Shown here: piece after piece, positions 11,598 to 23,545 of the stretch
Numbering within the stretch: the stretch's first letter is position 1
How the letters are laid out: each line of letters begins with the position of its first letter
DNA from: Chrysemys picta bellii
Taxonomy: Eukaryota > Chordata > Testudines > Emydidae
Direction: 5' to 3'
Length of the DNA stretch: 64,000 nt
Assembly (NCBI RefSeq): GCF_011386835.1
Contig: NC_088794.1
Coordinates: forward strand, 70,566,434 to 70,630,433
Notes under the pieces: model-generated
Told to the model about the DNA's origin: nothing
The model's database searches: none
What the model saw: only the letters and a program-made list of their open reading frames with translations
Program-made: the position numbers and the translations under genes

Positions 11598-13042
11598 GTG
11601 TTTGGCTCCAGGTCTGTTGTTATTAATATACAAATGGGAGGGATTTCCACTTTATGACCCAATGCAATTTTTATTACAAACTATGAGTAGCAGTGTATAT
11701 CCAATAATAGAGAAATGCACACCAGCAACTTGACATCACCCCACTACAAACTAGAATTCAAAATGAAGACCAGGAAGCACAAATAGTTGAATGAGCACTC
11801 AACATTTTTTTTTTTTACAAGCTGCTCACATTTTCTTACAAATATATACAGGGGTGTTCAAAATAAGAACCATATATTGGCTTCCCTTTTAGCACACCAC
11901 ACTGGAGAACTCACCCATGCCACAGCATTACGAGCCAACTGTAAACAAACTGTACAGGGGTGAGGGGAAACGTAGAGCCTGGATGACAAAAATCAATGTC
12001 TTAAATACAACAGGGGGTTGTATGCAGTCCAGTGTGCCAGGGTATCTGTCTATGCAGTTCTTTGAGAGTTCATATTATCATGTGTTTTTGTATATAGTCC
12101 ACAGGTAGATGTAGTCAGCAGGCTGTATCATATGCTGTAGGGAGTCAGTAATCCAGGTGGACACTAGCACAGCATCCCGTTGATTCCCCTGTGAATTTTG
12201 ACCCAACCCAGAGTGCTGAGAAGCTGCAAACTTTTTCCATACTAGGAACTCCAGAAAGGTAGTCACATTTCAGAGAAGGGCATATTTTCCAGGCCCTCCT
12301 CTATAGGACACCTGCCCACTCCACTCATGTGTTGCTCAGTCCCCATATACTTGAAAACCTCTGTGACATGCATGTGCGGCTTGCCACCGGTAGCTTGGAA
12401 TAGAATATCTCTGCCATTCAGGAACCTCCAGGATTGTTATGTCCTCCAGAATGCAGAATGCCTGAAAGAACTGAGTCACATTAGGTAGTAAACCATAGCA
12501 ACCTCTCCTCCCCTGCCTACAATGGTCTACAATTTTTAAACATATTGCACATGTATGTTTCAGCTTACTATTGTGCATACTCTTTTCACTCTGATTAACT
12601 CGGTTGGGCCCATGAAGCTTCTGGGAATGGAAGCATTCCTCTAAATCTATATTGAACCTGAGTTTTACAAAGTATCATTTTTTTGACCTTGAGATTCCAC
12701 AGGCACTTTTTTCTGAGGATGCTCCGAACATTTTTTTGAAGTACTGAGACAATAAATGTACTGTTTGAGGCCCTCTGCTTTCAGGCCCTTTCACCTCAGC
12801 ACCCCAGCCAGACTCCAGCAGGATCCTGGGATTTTGAACTGTTATGGACTGGTCAAAGACGAAGCATTTGCATGATGAACTTATGGTAGACCTCCTGGAC
12901 AGAGCCAACAAAAGCAGGTACAATATGAAAGGGAAAAGATTCATGGCAAGTGGAAAGGCACAGATGGGCAGCAGAGCACCAGGAGAGAACTGCAGCATGT
13001 GAGGAGAGACTTGCAGCACAGTTTCTGGAGTAGGAATATTGG

Positions 13043-13372
13043 TTGAGGGAGGACGACAGAGCTCAGCAAAAAGACCTGTTTGAGAGGCTGCTTGTGCTAA
13101 TGACCACAAGAATTCAGACTCCTGCTCCACCGGCACCACATCCTGAGTCCCCTCCACAATATCATGTCTTGCAGACCAGGAATGCATTAGACAAAATCAT
13201 GGTTGGGTGGCCCATGCAAGCGGGACTGAACACTAGTTCGACAGGGTAAATGTACCCCCAGCAGTCGTCCACCCCTATGCAGCAGCACCAAGAGTATGCT
13301 AAACATGCTAGAAAGAGGAAGAAGGTGGGAAGGGGTCCAAGGGACACACAAATGTTGGCAACTTGTTAGCAC
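13043..13372 (+). pseudogene. Harbinger Myb-like protein, C-terminal remnant
   Basis: The plus-strand frame includes 'REDDRAQQKDLFERLLVLM', an amphipathic coiled-coil-like segment that fits the C-terminal part of the same transposon protein. It is followed by a proline-rich stretch and, after an in-frame break near 13248, a lysine/arginine-rich tail (about 13300-13350). An intron or decayed linker separates it from the N-terminal part. Function is inferred from position and pattern only. Confidence 0.45.
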
Positions 13373-13829
13373 TGGTTTCCAATGTTTTGTACTAATCAAC
13401 ATTTGTGTTATGCACTTTATTTTATTACTGGTTTGGGTGTTGGTTTATTACTGGTGTTTTGATGTTCTATAAGCAGCTGGCCCGCCTGAAAATGCTTTAA
13501 TAGTGTTTTTTGTAACACTGCCATACTCACAAAGGCTTTTGTTTTATTTAAGGAGTCTATTACCATCATTGCATCACATCATATAATGTGTATTTTGAAG
13601 AATAAAAATAAAGACATGAAAAGACACAATTGGGAAGCTGCATCCAAACACAATTTCTCAATACATCTATTCAAATCAATCCATAATAAAACCCCACAAT
13701 CCATATCACACAAACCACCATCCCCCACCACACTGCATAGGCAATCAACTCATCCACAATTAACGGTTCACGACAATCACACACCCCCATTCATAGCATA
13801 CAGCACGAATACTTCATTTACTGTAAAAA

Positions 13830-14600
13830 CTGCTGCACAAATAGATCCATAAACATACTATTCTCCCTCTTCCATTGCAAGCGCACTAAGCATCCCTGAT
13901 TTCCGTTTCCCATGTACATCCTGCTAAAGGCCGGGAACGGTGAACCGCAGCCACTGAGAGCGGCAGGGGGCCATGCCTGTGGATAGGCAACATAAACAAA
14001 ATGTCTCACGGCCTGCAGCAGACTACCCTGATGGGCCACGTGCTGAAGGCTGCAGACCCCTGCATTACTGTCATAAGTCCATCCATGGGCAAATGGCTCG
14101 CCTTTGAATTCACAAAGATTGTAAAGTGCACAGCAAGGCATAATAATGTGGACAGCATTGATGACAATGGAATCCAAACGGTAAACAGTGCCAGCAGGAT
14201 TTCAGTCTGCCAAATGCACATTTAATCCACACCCAATTCTACACCCAATAAGAGTGTAATTAAACTTCCTTTCGCCAGATCAGGATATGGTTTCATAAAC
14301 CAAGGCAAAAGGGGGTAGAATAATAATGGGGGCAGTTACTCAGTTTATGACAATGTTATTTGGTGGTAATAGTGGCCTGTCCTGTCCTTGAAGGTAGACA
14401 CCCCACTGGCAGAAAACATTGTCACCATGAACTCTTGCAGTGCAGCCCAAGCAGGACAAGTTCTTCAAATGGTGACTTTTACATGTCAATGGCTCCAGTT
14501 GCTGGAAATGTACAGACCCAAACATTTCTTGGCAGGATGTGACAACTTCCTGTCAATTGCCACAAGATGGATAAGGAAGTTTTCCCACAATGAATCATGA
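13830..14600 (-). pseudogene. Harbinger DDE transposase remnant (DDE_Tnp_4 type)
   Basis: Read on minus, 14340-14480 carries an 'RVHGDNVF'-like block. Near 14270-14310 there is a 'PWFMKPYPDLAKG' block matching the family's PWLMKPY motif. At about 14080-14180 is 'IIMPCCALYNLCEFKGE', matching the family's C-terminal aCCaLHNLCE motif. The blocks lie in different frames with stops between, so the gene is frameshifted, and the N-terminal catalytic part is not recognisable. The enzyme would cut and paste the transposon; this copy cannot. It converges with the Myb-like gene on plus. Confidence 0.72.
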
Positions 14601-14834
14601 ACAAAGGGCTAGAGCAGATGGAGCTGGGGAAGGGGCTAGGAAACCTGCGAAAGGCTGGTTTGACTCAGGTCTGCATAATGTAGTGTAGACACCAGAGCGT
14701 GTGTGAGAGACCAAGGTCCAGCAATTCTAAACCTAAAGTCAATATTCAGTGTGAACACTCAAGCTCAGGCTTACAAACACTCAGCCTGCGGGATCCCACT
14801 GACCCCAGAGCTTACACTGCAGGGTAGACATAAC

Positions 14835-14930
14835 ATAAGTGACTCACGTAAGAAGTCTGTGGCAGAGCAGGGATTTAAACCCAGATCTCCCAAGTACTAG
14901 GCTATTTCCCTAACCACTAGAGTATCCTTC
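14835..14930 (-). mobile_element. MIR-type SINE, right fragment
   Basis: It continues the SINE broken at 10468: 'aagtgactcacg', 'gaagtctgtggcagagcagg', 'gatttaaacccagatctccc', and the head 'ctaaccactagagtatcc' corresponding to the tRNA-derived box. Together with the left part it makes one near-complete antisense MIR-like element. Confidence 0.7.
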
Positions 14931-16021
14931 CTTTCTAACAAATATGATAATCTCCATTGCAGGAGGAAACTTCTCATAAACAACATGCAGCAATAATAAG
15001 CTAAAGTCAGCAAGTTCTAGGGAGAAAAAACACACACACACACTTTGGGGAATTCCAGATTACCTGGTTGCACCAGAAACACTACTTTGTTCATATTAAT
15101 GCAGCAGATGCAAGCAAACTTGGATTAACCAAGAGTTGTGATTAAGCGGGACTCTGATAAATGGGTTATACTGTAAATCCAATACGGTAATACTTCAATT
15201 AGAAAACCCCCAAATCAATTAACTTCTTTTGAATCTAAAATACCTGACATTATTAAACATAAGCAGCATTATTAAATATTCCAGCATTGCTCTTAAAACA
15301 GTACATCCATGCTTGATATGAACTAGGTTTACCTGATTCCTGAGGTTTCTTTACTATTAACTTTAATAAGAACAAACCAACTTTAGCTTGTGTTTTGCTG
15401 CATCTAGAGTTGTGAGCTGAATGACCCTTACGTCTCAATCCCTAGTTTCCTCAAAGAGGCACTCAGATCCCACTATACTCCTGGGTTGGAGATAATTGGC
15501 CCCACCAGGTGTGGCTGCCAGGGAGAGTCTGATGAAGCTGTTCATTTCTGTGCAGGGTCTTAGTATCTGACGCTAGGGGGTGAATCGTCAAAGAGTCCTA
15601 CATCTCTCAGCTTGAGCCTAAGGTTTGCCACTCCATTACAGTCATGTTCCCCTGTAAACATACTTTTAGCTTACCTTGTTTGCATCCATCTATATCTTTA
15701 GATTCTTTAAATGTGCTGGTGGTTGCTTAGGTCACATTCTTGAACGAGATAGTCTTCATTTTCAGAGGTGCTGAGCACCCACAATTCAGCTGGAGTTTCA
15801 GGTACTCAGCACTTCTGAAAGTCATGCCCTAGGCTCCTAACATAGGCCACCCAAAAATCAAACTTTGAAAGTTTGGTCTGTTTATTTTGTGCATCCCAAC
15901 AGCATGAAGAAAGTGCTGATTATAGCAGGTCATTAAATAAGTCTCTAGCTGTAAGACTGCAATACTGGCATTTGTCTGTGTTTTCAGTTCCTTTGAAAGG
16001 ATTAAGAACTCCTTTTGGAAA

Positions 16022-16246
16022 AAGAAGAACATGAGTACTTGTGGCACCTTAGAGACTAACAAATTTATTAGAGCATAAGCTTTCGTGGACTACAGCCCAC
16101 TTCTTCGGATATATGCATCCGAAGAAGTGGGCTGTAGTCCACGAAAGCTTATGCTCTAATAAATTTGTTAGTCTCTAAGGTGCCACAAGTACTCCTGTTC
16201 TTCTTTTTGCGTATACAGACTAACACGGCTGCTACTCTGAAACCTG
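16022..16246. mobile_element. Fold-back Penelope-like retroelement copy with hammerhead remnant
   Basis: The insert is flanked by a perfect 12-bp duplication, tccttttggaaa, at 16010-16021 and 16247-16258. Inside, 16019-16110 and 16117-16208 are 92-bp inverted arms with one mismatch and a 6-nt centre, followed by a single-copy tail to 16246 containing 'actaacacggctgctactct'. Each arm carries a hammerhead-like core: CCGAAGA (16119-16125, expected CUGAUGA), a stem II hairpin gtgggc-tgta-gtccac, then GAAA (16143-16146) and a short gc-ttat-gc stem. Penelope-like elements are known to carry such ribozymes and to insert as partial inverted copies. The core heptamer is altered, so activity is doubtful. 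Confidence 0.75.
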
Positions 16247-17179
16247 TCCTTTTGGAAAGGGATCCCAGGTTGTCTCTACATGCTTCTCTTTCTACTAGCT
16301 GTCTATATTCTTCCCAATGAAAATGTGCCAAAACCTATGTGATTGTTTTTTAATAGTGTTTACAGATAGGATGCATTATTTGACATTTCTTCAGGTTTTG
16401 TAACAAGTTTAACTGAACTATTCATCTAGATTTCAGCTTTCTGTTTCTGACAAAAATAATCTTCTTGTGAGAAATTCTGATTTTTCATGCTGTCTCCTCT
16501 GTCATACTATAGGAGTTCACAATCGCTGAACAAGAGGAAAGCAATTTAGATAAAATTCAAGTTTTGTAGGAAGACTGTTGCTATTAAATTTGGAACATAC
16601 AATAGCCAACTGTTTAATCAAAAAGTTATTGTTCGGCTCTGGAGGGTGAAAAAGGGAGGTGTCATATAATAGCATTTGTGCTAAATAAACTAGAAAATGC
16701 TTGCTCAGGTTTAAAGTTCTTTCCAAGCTCAAATTTAATCATTTAAACTATAATGGTACATTTCTGATAAACCATTTCACTGATTTTCGTATTACGATCA
16801 TCAAGATAAGCTTCCCTACTTATCAGTTTAATTATCCTTTCCATTGCTGATCTCCCACACTACAAAATTTAAAAATAAAAAGTGTATCCAAAAATGTTTC
16901 TTTAAACAACCTCTTTCAACAACAGAGGAGGTTAACTTTCAATTCACTATAAAAAGCCTAAGAATGAGACATGACATAAAACAAAATTGGGGTGTTTAGA
17001 AGAGAACAGTAGAGTGTTTCTTTTGGCAAAAAACACACGTGCACAGGGGAAACCCCAAAGAGATGCTAACATGTCCAGTTTGACCTGTCTTTATTTAAAA
17101 TGTTCACTTGCAAAATATTCTCATTTAAACCTAAGTAATAATAAATATTTCAAATGTAAGCAACTAAGCTGACATTTAG

Positions 17180-17640
17180 AATGTCTGTAAATGGGTTCAC
17201 TCACTGCAGGAGCACCTCCCTGTACCAAGCCTGGCACAGTAGCTGTCTCCCTGTATGGTCCTCCTGCTGACGGTCACTCCTTTACAGGGGTGCTCTCCCT
17301 TCCCGCAACCTGGCCCTCCGGCAAGGTCACACTTTGTTACCCCAGAAGGGGTGGACTAGAGTTCAACAACCTTACAGTTAAATGGCCTTCTGTCTGTCTC
17401 TGTGCTCCCTGGTCCTTACACCCCTAACCTCAGAGGGTTTCACCCCAACTTCCTTGGTGGCTGGTAGGAGAAACTAGGCCCTCACTCTACTGTGGGTTCC
17501 AGCCCTGAGACCCATACCTACCCAGCCAAGGTCTACTCCCTCAGACTCCTTGCTGCTTCCCTGGACCTCTTCTATTCCCCAGAGACTGACTACACATTCT
17601 CCCCCTGCAGCCCCTTTCTGCTTAAAAAAAAAAAAAAAAA
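17180..17640. repeat. GC-richer unclassified repeat segment ending in A-run
   Basis: Base composition is clearly richer in C than neighbours. Phrases such as 'gtgggttccagccctgagac' and 'tccctggacctcttctattc' resemble internal parts of chelonian LTR-type or unclassified repeats. It ends at a 17-A run (17624-17640). No LTR ends, inverted repeats or duplications are visible, so the class is uncertain. Confidence 0.35.
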
Positions 17641-18094
17641 GGTGCCTCACCGCTTCCTAGCTTTATAATCACCACCCATCCCTTCCCCAGCTCGGCTTCA
17701 TCATCTTTTACAGCTGGCTCTCTCTCTCTGGCAGATGGGCCAGGTATGTAAACTGGCCTTTCAGGCCCCATTAACCCCTTGTCTACATGGGCCCCATGGC
17801 CTACATGGTGTACACATCCCATCACAACCTCTAACAAAGCTATGGATGACTCTTTTGTCCTTGCTTTTTTGACTATTAAACTACAAATGACCACTGACAT
17901 AATATCCATAAGAAAAGTTGACTGTGCTTGCTAGTTTAGGGGCAGCATAATTAGTGTAGGTCTTTGAAGTGAGGGGAGCAAGAATCAACAGGAGATTGTG
18001 TAAAACAGTCCTAGAAAAGCCACTGGGTTATTATTGATGCACAGAAGAGGAGAGGACGTGTTAAAGCATACGGTGACTACAATATGGAGAGTAA

Positions 18095-18320
18095 ATATCC
18101 ATACTAATAGTAGCACCTACCTCTTATATAGGACATTTCATCAATTGATCTCAAAGGGCTTTACAAAGGAGGTCAAAATAATTATCCCCATTCTACAGAT
18201 GAGGAAACTGAGAGACAGAGAGATTAAGGGACTTGTCCAAGGTGACTTGGGCTGGTCAGTGCCAGAATAGAATGAATAGGACCCGGTCTTCTGAGTCTAT
18301 TAGGCCACACTGCTTCCCCA
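18095..18320 (-). mobile_element. MIR SINE, near full core
   Basis: The plus strand reads 'attatccccattctacagat', 'gaggaaactgagagacagag' and 'attaagggacttgtccaagg', then 'ggacccggtcttctgagtct' and 'aggccacactgcttccc'. This is the antisense of MIR from its 3' side through the core to the head. Confidence 0.85.
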
Positions 18321-20413
18321 TCTTCATACTAACAAGTAGAGCATTCACAAAAGTAAAGGGTCCCAGTGGAATGACTAGAATCAGATACACTGTGGGAAAG
18401 TAGTGTGGGAAAGTACACAGGACAAAATATGCCTAAGTTCCCTGATTTTCAGAAGAGCTGAACTCCAATTTAAGTCAGTATGAATTTAGATGACTAACTT
18501 TAACCATCTACATTTGAAAATGTTAGCCATATGCTGAAGCTTCTTTCCCCTAGTTCCGGAAACACACCTCAGTCTTTACCAGCAACATTTCTGCTATTGC
18601 AGTCTTTGACCTCTCATAAGCAGACACTGCTAACAGTCTGAATGTAGTAACAGTGGTTTTTATGATGCATGCAAATATCCACCAGGGAGTAGGAGACAAC
18701 CACCAAACCCTGTTTTATTTGTGACCTAAAGCTGGTCTAGAACTCATATCGCCAAAGAAAAAAGAACAGCTTATATATTAAAGACCTGAGCCATAGCCCA
18801 CTGGAATGCCTAAAACTCCCCTTAACATTGATGGGCTTTGGGTCAGGTGCCAAACAATAGCACCTAAAGGCCTCTGCTACATATTACTAGCAGGAGAACT
18901 ATTAATATTGTGCTCTTTCCCAGTTATTACCATACCAATACCCCCCCAGAGTAATCCTTTCCCAGAAACCATCTCAGTAACCGCCTAGAAGTTGAATCTC
19001 TAGAATACATCTCAGATGCCAATCATCATAAAATCTAAGAATGAATGACTAGAAAAGGAAATCCTGGAAAGTGAAGGAGGAAATGAATATGATGGGTCCT
19101 CCAAAGGGGGAAGAAAGAAGAAAATCCATAAAATAAAGCAAAAAGAGAAATCTTTAGGCAGAAGGGGATCGGGATGGGCAATAAATAAAAACTACACAAG
19201 TGTCTATGAAACAAACAAAGACATAATCCCATCCTATGACTTGACAGTGATGATTCATGCTTGCTGATCCCATGTGACTGGGACATGGCACTGCTGGTGC
19301 ACCAAAATACCACTAGTTTAGAACAAAAATGTCAAAACATTGTTATATGGATATTTTACCACCATGACACAGAAAATCTAAGGACATTATTTCTGTTTTG
19401 CCACAAAGCACCGAAAAGTGAACCTTGGCAAACCTGAAACACCTTCCACAAGATATGTATGCAACATCTGCAAAGCAGTAAATCCCCCCACAATGGGGCT
19501 GTGGCACACAGGAGATGTTTGCCTCACTACAGCTGCATTCTGTGTACCTGCAGGCATATCTTCGAAGCCTTAAGTGTTTGCTCACCACAAGCACGAGTTA
19601 GAAAATACTGGGCCTGATTCTCCTCCTACTTGCTCCTGTGTAAACCAGAAAGTCAATTGGTAAAAACAATGGGGGATGAAGAGAACAAGAACTGGTGAAA
19701 GTGAGAGAATAACCAGCCTCCAAAACTGAGCTACACAGTTATGGAAAATAAATGTAAAATAAAAGAAAACCATGGGCCAGTCACTGTCAGAGTCCCTGCT
19801 AAATATCTCAGTTTTACTTTCCAGAATCATCTGCCAAGTAGTTAATTGCCTTACAGAATATCTTGTCACAGGAGCATCTTATCAAGAGAATAATGTCATC
19901 ACTAAATAATTTGCCCATAATCAAAATAATCTCATCGATATTCCAGAGTCAATTTCTCACAAAGGGAAGGTAAATACAAGATGAGGAGCCACAAGATTGG
20001 CTTTGAAGCATTATGTATTTGCTCCCATGTTCCTATCAAACATTCTTCTCATCCATTTTTTTTAAGATACTGTGCAATGGCATGGCAGTCTCTCCAGAGA
20101 CAAACCTGGTCTCTTCCATAAACCATTTCCTTTCTCTCGTTCCATAGGCATTGCTTACATTCTTAGCTAGTTTTTATGAACTCACTTGTGGTGAGGCGAT
20201 ATAATCCTCATCTCAGCTTTCCCATGATATTTTCATCCACCTTTTTAATTTCCTGCAATGATGCACTCCCTGTGCACTTTCCATAATGACTAATTGGCCG
20301 TGATTACAAGTGTATGCAATAAATGTTACACTGGTTCTAAATTTAAAGTATTGGTTTTAGTCTATAAAACACATGGTTTAGACCCTGAATAACTTACATA
20401 GCATCTTTCATTT

Positions 20414-20711
20414 CATAAAATCATAGAAATGCAAGACTGGAAAAGACCTTGATAGGTCATCTAGTCCAGTCCCCTGTACTGAGGCAGGACTAAGTACTAT
20501 CTAAACCACACCTGACAGGCGTTTGTCTAACCTGTTATTAACAACGTCCAGTGACGGAAATTCAACAGCCTCCCTCAGTAATTTGTTCCATAGCTTACCT
20601 ACCCTTATAGTTAGGAAGTGTTTCCTAATGTCTAAACTAAATCTCCCTTGCTGCAATTTAAACCAATTACTTTTTGTCCTGTCCTCAGTGGTTAAGAACA
20701 ACAATTTATTG
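20414..20711 (-). mobile_element. CR1 LINE, 3' end fragment
   Basis: On minus this is the terminal CR1 reverse-transcriptase region and 3' UTR. A 67-codon frame (20501-20704) shows the typical 'RRGRFSLDIRKHFLT...VGKLWN' style block ('GRFSLDIRKHFLTIRVGKLWN'), followed by the 'ctagatgacctatcaagg' UTR motif. The end has 'tttctatgattttatga', the degenerate CR1 tandem tail. It is 5'-truncated, as most CR1 copies are. Confidence 0.9.
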
Positions 20712-21639
20712 ATGCAATAACCTTGGAATTCAGATCACCCAGGATCTCACAGTAACTGGGATATGTGGGTGTTTAGAAAGATAGATAATATACAGATTGA
20801 GAGCAGAACACTTTCAAGGAAGGGCCCTCAGTTCGGGAACTTATTTCTCTCTGGATCTGACAGACTTCAGGGGTGAAAACCTGTCTATGGGAGTTTTTCC
20901 ATTGACTTCATTGGAGCCAGGATTTCACCCCAGGGATGTTGCAAGACACATCTATTCATTCAGCCTTTAGGTTGAGTGACTTGGCTTGACAAAGTGACAT
21001 TTTTCTACATTGTGTTAACTTGATTTGTTATATGTGTTTTTAAATTCTTGTATTGTTTATATGCTGAAGGCACACTGTAAACATTGCAAAACAAATTAAT
21101 TAATAACACCACATTTTTCCTCTGATTCCTCCCTCCGTAACTGGTCTCAGATATGAAAGCCATTCATAAAAATAGAAACGTCATTTACTTTTGCTTTCAT
21201 GCTCAGAATCAAACCACTTCTCTTTCCTCCCCAACTAGTACAAAAGAACATTTGATTGGGAATACCAAACCAGACCATGGTCCATAAAGTCCAGGATCTT
21301 GCCTACAGTAGTGGCCAATACTTGATTCATCAGAAAAAATAATAATAGCTTAATGCAACTATCCAATTGAGCAATGTGCCCATGGAGAAAAGGGAAAGTA
21401 AAAAATAAAAAAAACTTGCTTGAATCCTGCGGCAATCAGTTTATTCCCTGAAGCACGAGATTAGATTACCCTTATTTCCTCAACTGGCATATTCACAAAT
21501 TAAGGTTGAGCTCAAATTATAGAATTTGGATCTGGATTTCCCCAGACTTCATAATGATCTCAACTACGCTAGTTTTACCAGCTGTAATTCCAATGCCTGA
21601 GTTCAACAGCCTATCCTGCCAAAGACTTTTTATTTGATC

Positions 21640-21760
21640 TCTGTGTGCCTCAATTCCCTAACTGTAAAATAGGGATAACAACACTTCTATACATCCATGT
21701 TTGTTAGGTGCTCAGGTACTGCAGTGATGCGAGCCAATTAAATACCTAGATACATGCTCG
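21640..21760 (+). mobile_element. MIR-type SINE fragment
   Basis: The plus strand has 'gtgtgcctcaattccctaac', 'tgtaaaatagggataacaac' and 'gtttgttaggtgctcaggtac', the sense MIR core and downstream region. Confidence 0.65.
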
Positions 21761-23299
21761 CCAAGATTTCTAAACATTACTTAGGATGCCTCCATTTCTG
21801 GGTATCCAGCTTGGAGCACCTTAAAGTAGACTAATTTCCAGACAGTGGAATATTCACCTTCTGAAAATTAGGCCCCTTTTAAAGTATCTCATATCAGGCA
21901 CCTGAAAAAGGGAGGCATTCAAAATCACTAGTCACTTTTGAAAATCTGGGGGTGGTTAGCTAGACTCCGGTAGTGTTGCTCCTGATTTACATCAGCATCA
22001 AAAGAGAATCAACCCCGCCACACCCCCAACCTTTGCGGGTTTCAGATCATTCAGAAAGATTGGGGAATATTTGTTAAATAGGGACTCAGATCTAGATTTA
22101 GGCTTTCAACAGACATTTAAGGAGGTATTCAGAACTGTTGTTTCAGCTCTGGCCCAATGCCCCTTTTGTAAATATAGCTCCAGTATTCAACTACACGACC
22201 ACTTACGCCACTGAATTCCATGGGCTGCCTAACCACTCCACAGAGGACAGTCCCTTTATTTTTGGGAACTAAATTTACCTGCCTGAATGGCATACAATAA
22301 TTATTTTTACAATCTGAAAAGGAAAAACCATACGCATTTGTGATTCTCACAGTCCCCCGATCTCCTTCCTGTCTCCACAATGCCATTAGTCCTCCACACA
22401 AAACAAAACAAAAAAAAGTAGAAACAAGCAACGACAAAAGATTCCCTCTGAAAAATCCCCACAAACACAATTTCACCATATCCATGCTCTAAGAAACCAC
22501 CTCTATTGTGTGGGTTTATCGCTGTGCAATAACTAACATCTAAATATATATTGGAATAATGTAAAAAGTGAATTCATAATATTTGAGAATGGAGTAATAT
22601 ATCTCCTTCCCCACTTAAGGAAATGACTGAATAACTCATTTGAGCCTTGTCAGTCTTGATTTAAACTTATTTCCTCTACCATTATGCATCCTCTCTCTGG
22701 CACACCGGTAGCATACAAAGAAGATGAATACAAGATGTCATAGTAAAGCATAACACAATATTATTCCTGTCCTACTGAAGTCATGAACCTGTCTATCAAC
22801 ATTTTCAGTTTCATGAAAAAGCACTGCAAGCCTCAAAGTCTAAAAATACATTGCTACGGTCTCTATTGAACAGAAGTTAGACTCTGCTGCTACCAAGTTC
22901 TGGAACTCTGTAGACCTCTACAACTCAGCAGTCACTGAGCCAAATCATTATTTAGGACCTTAAAAAAAAAAAAAAAAACACTTCAATGCTGTTCCTCCTC
23001 CAATTGAAATTGATGGCAAAATTCCAACCAACTTCAATTGCAATAAGATCATGCCCTAAAAAACAGCTGCCTCAGGATTCTGCTATGCTCCAACACGCAG
23101 CGAGATGTGAAAGGTATCTCTTTTGCTCCATCCCAGTGCCCCTTGTAAACTAGTGGAGCTCCATGAGCATGTTCATGGAGTTCTCCTTGATGACCTTATG
23201 CAGCTACCTCCTTGCAAGAGAGCAAACGGAGCTGTCAATGTCAGCTGGGTAAGGCTACAGCTACACATTTATTTATTTATTTCATGGCTTCCTTCTGGT

Positions 23300-23545
23300 G
23301 CTGATCACCATAATACAGTATCTGAGTACTTCACAGATACTAATGCCTTCCCCATCCCATCCATGAAACCCGGAAGTACTATTATATCACTGTTTTATAG
23401 ACAGGCAAACTAAGAAACACTGAAGTCAATAGACTTGCCCAGGTTCACACAGGAAGTCTCTGGCAGAACCACAGCCAGAACTAAGATGTACAGTCTCAGA
23501 GCCTTCTGCCTTAACCATAAGACCAGCCTTCCTTTACTGAATAAT
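23300..23545 (-). mobile_element. MIR-type SINE copy
   Basis: The phrases 'atatcactgttttatagacagg', 'aagtcaatagacttgcccagg', 'ttcacacaggaagtctctggc' and 'gccttctgccttaaccataag' follow the antisense MIR core and head in order. Diverged but complete enough to be clear. Confidence 0.7.

Larger units (their letters stand above)
10469..14834. mobile_element. Decayed PIF/Harbinger DNA transposon, about 4.4 kb, two genes
   Basis: The ends form imperfect inverted repeats: left ggtatgtctacactgtag, and right, read on the minus strand, gttatgtctaccctgcag. Inside are a Myb/SANT-like gene on plus (about 11038-13370) and a DDE transposase gene on minus (about 13830-14600). Convergent paired genes of these two kinds are the known layout of autonomous PIF/Harbinger transposons. 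Both genes carry stops and frameshifts, so this copy is inactive. It sits inside a MIR-type SINE whose halves flank it (10340-10468 and 14835-14930), which dates it as younger than that SINE. The exact 3-bp target duplication cannot be fixed. A long compound microsatellite has expanded near the left end. Confidence 0.8.
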
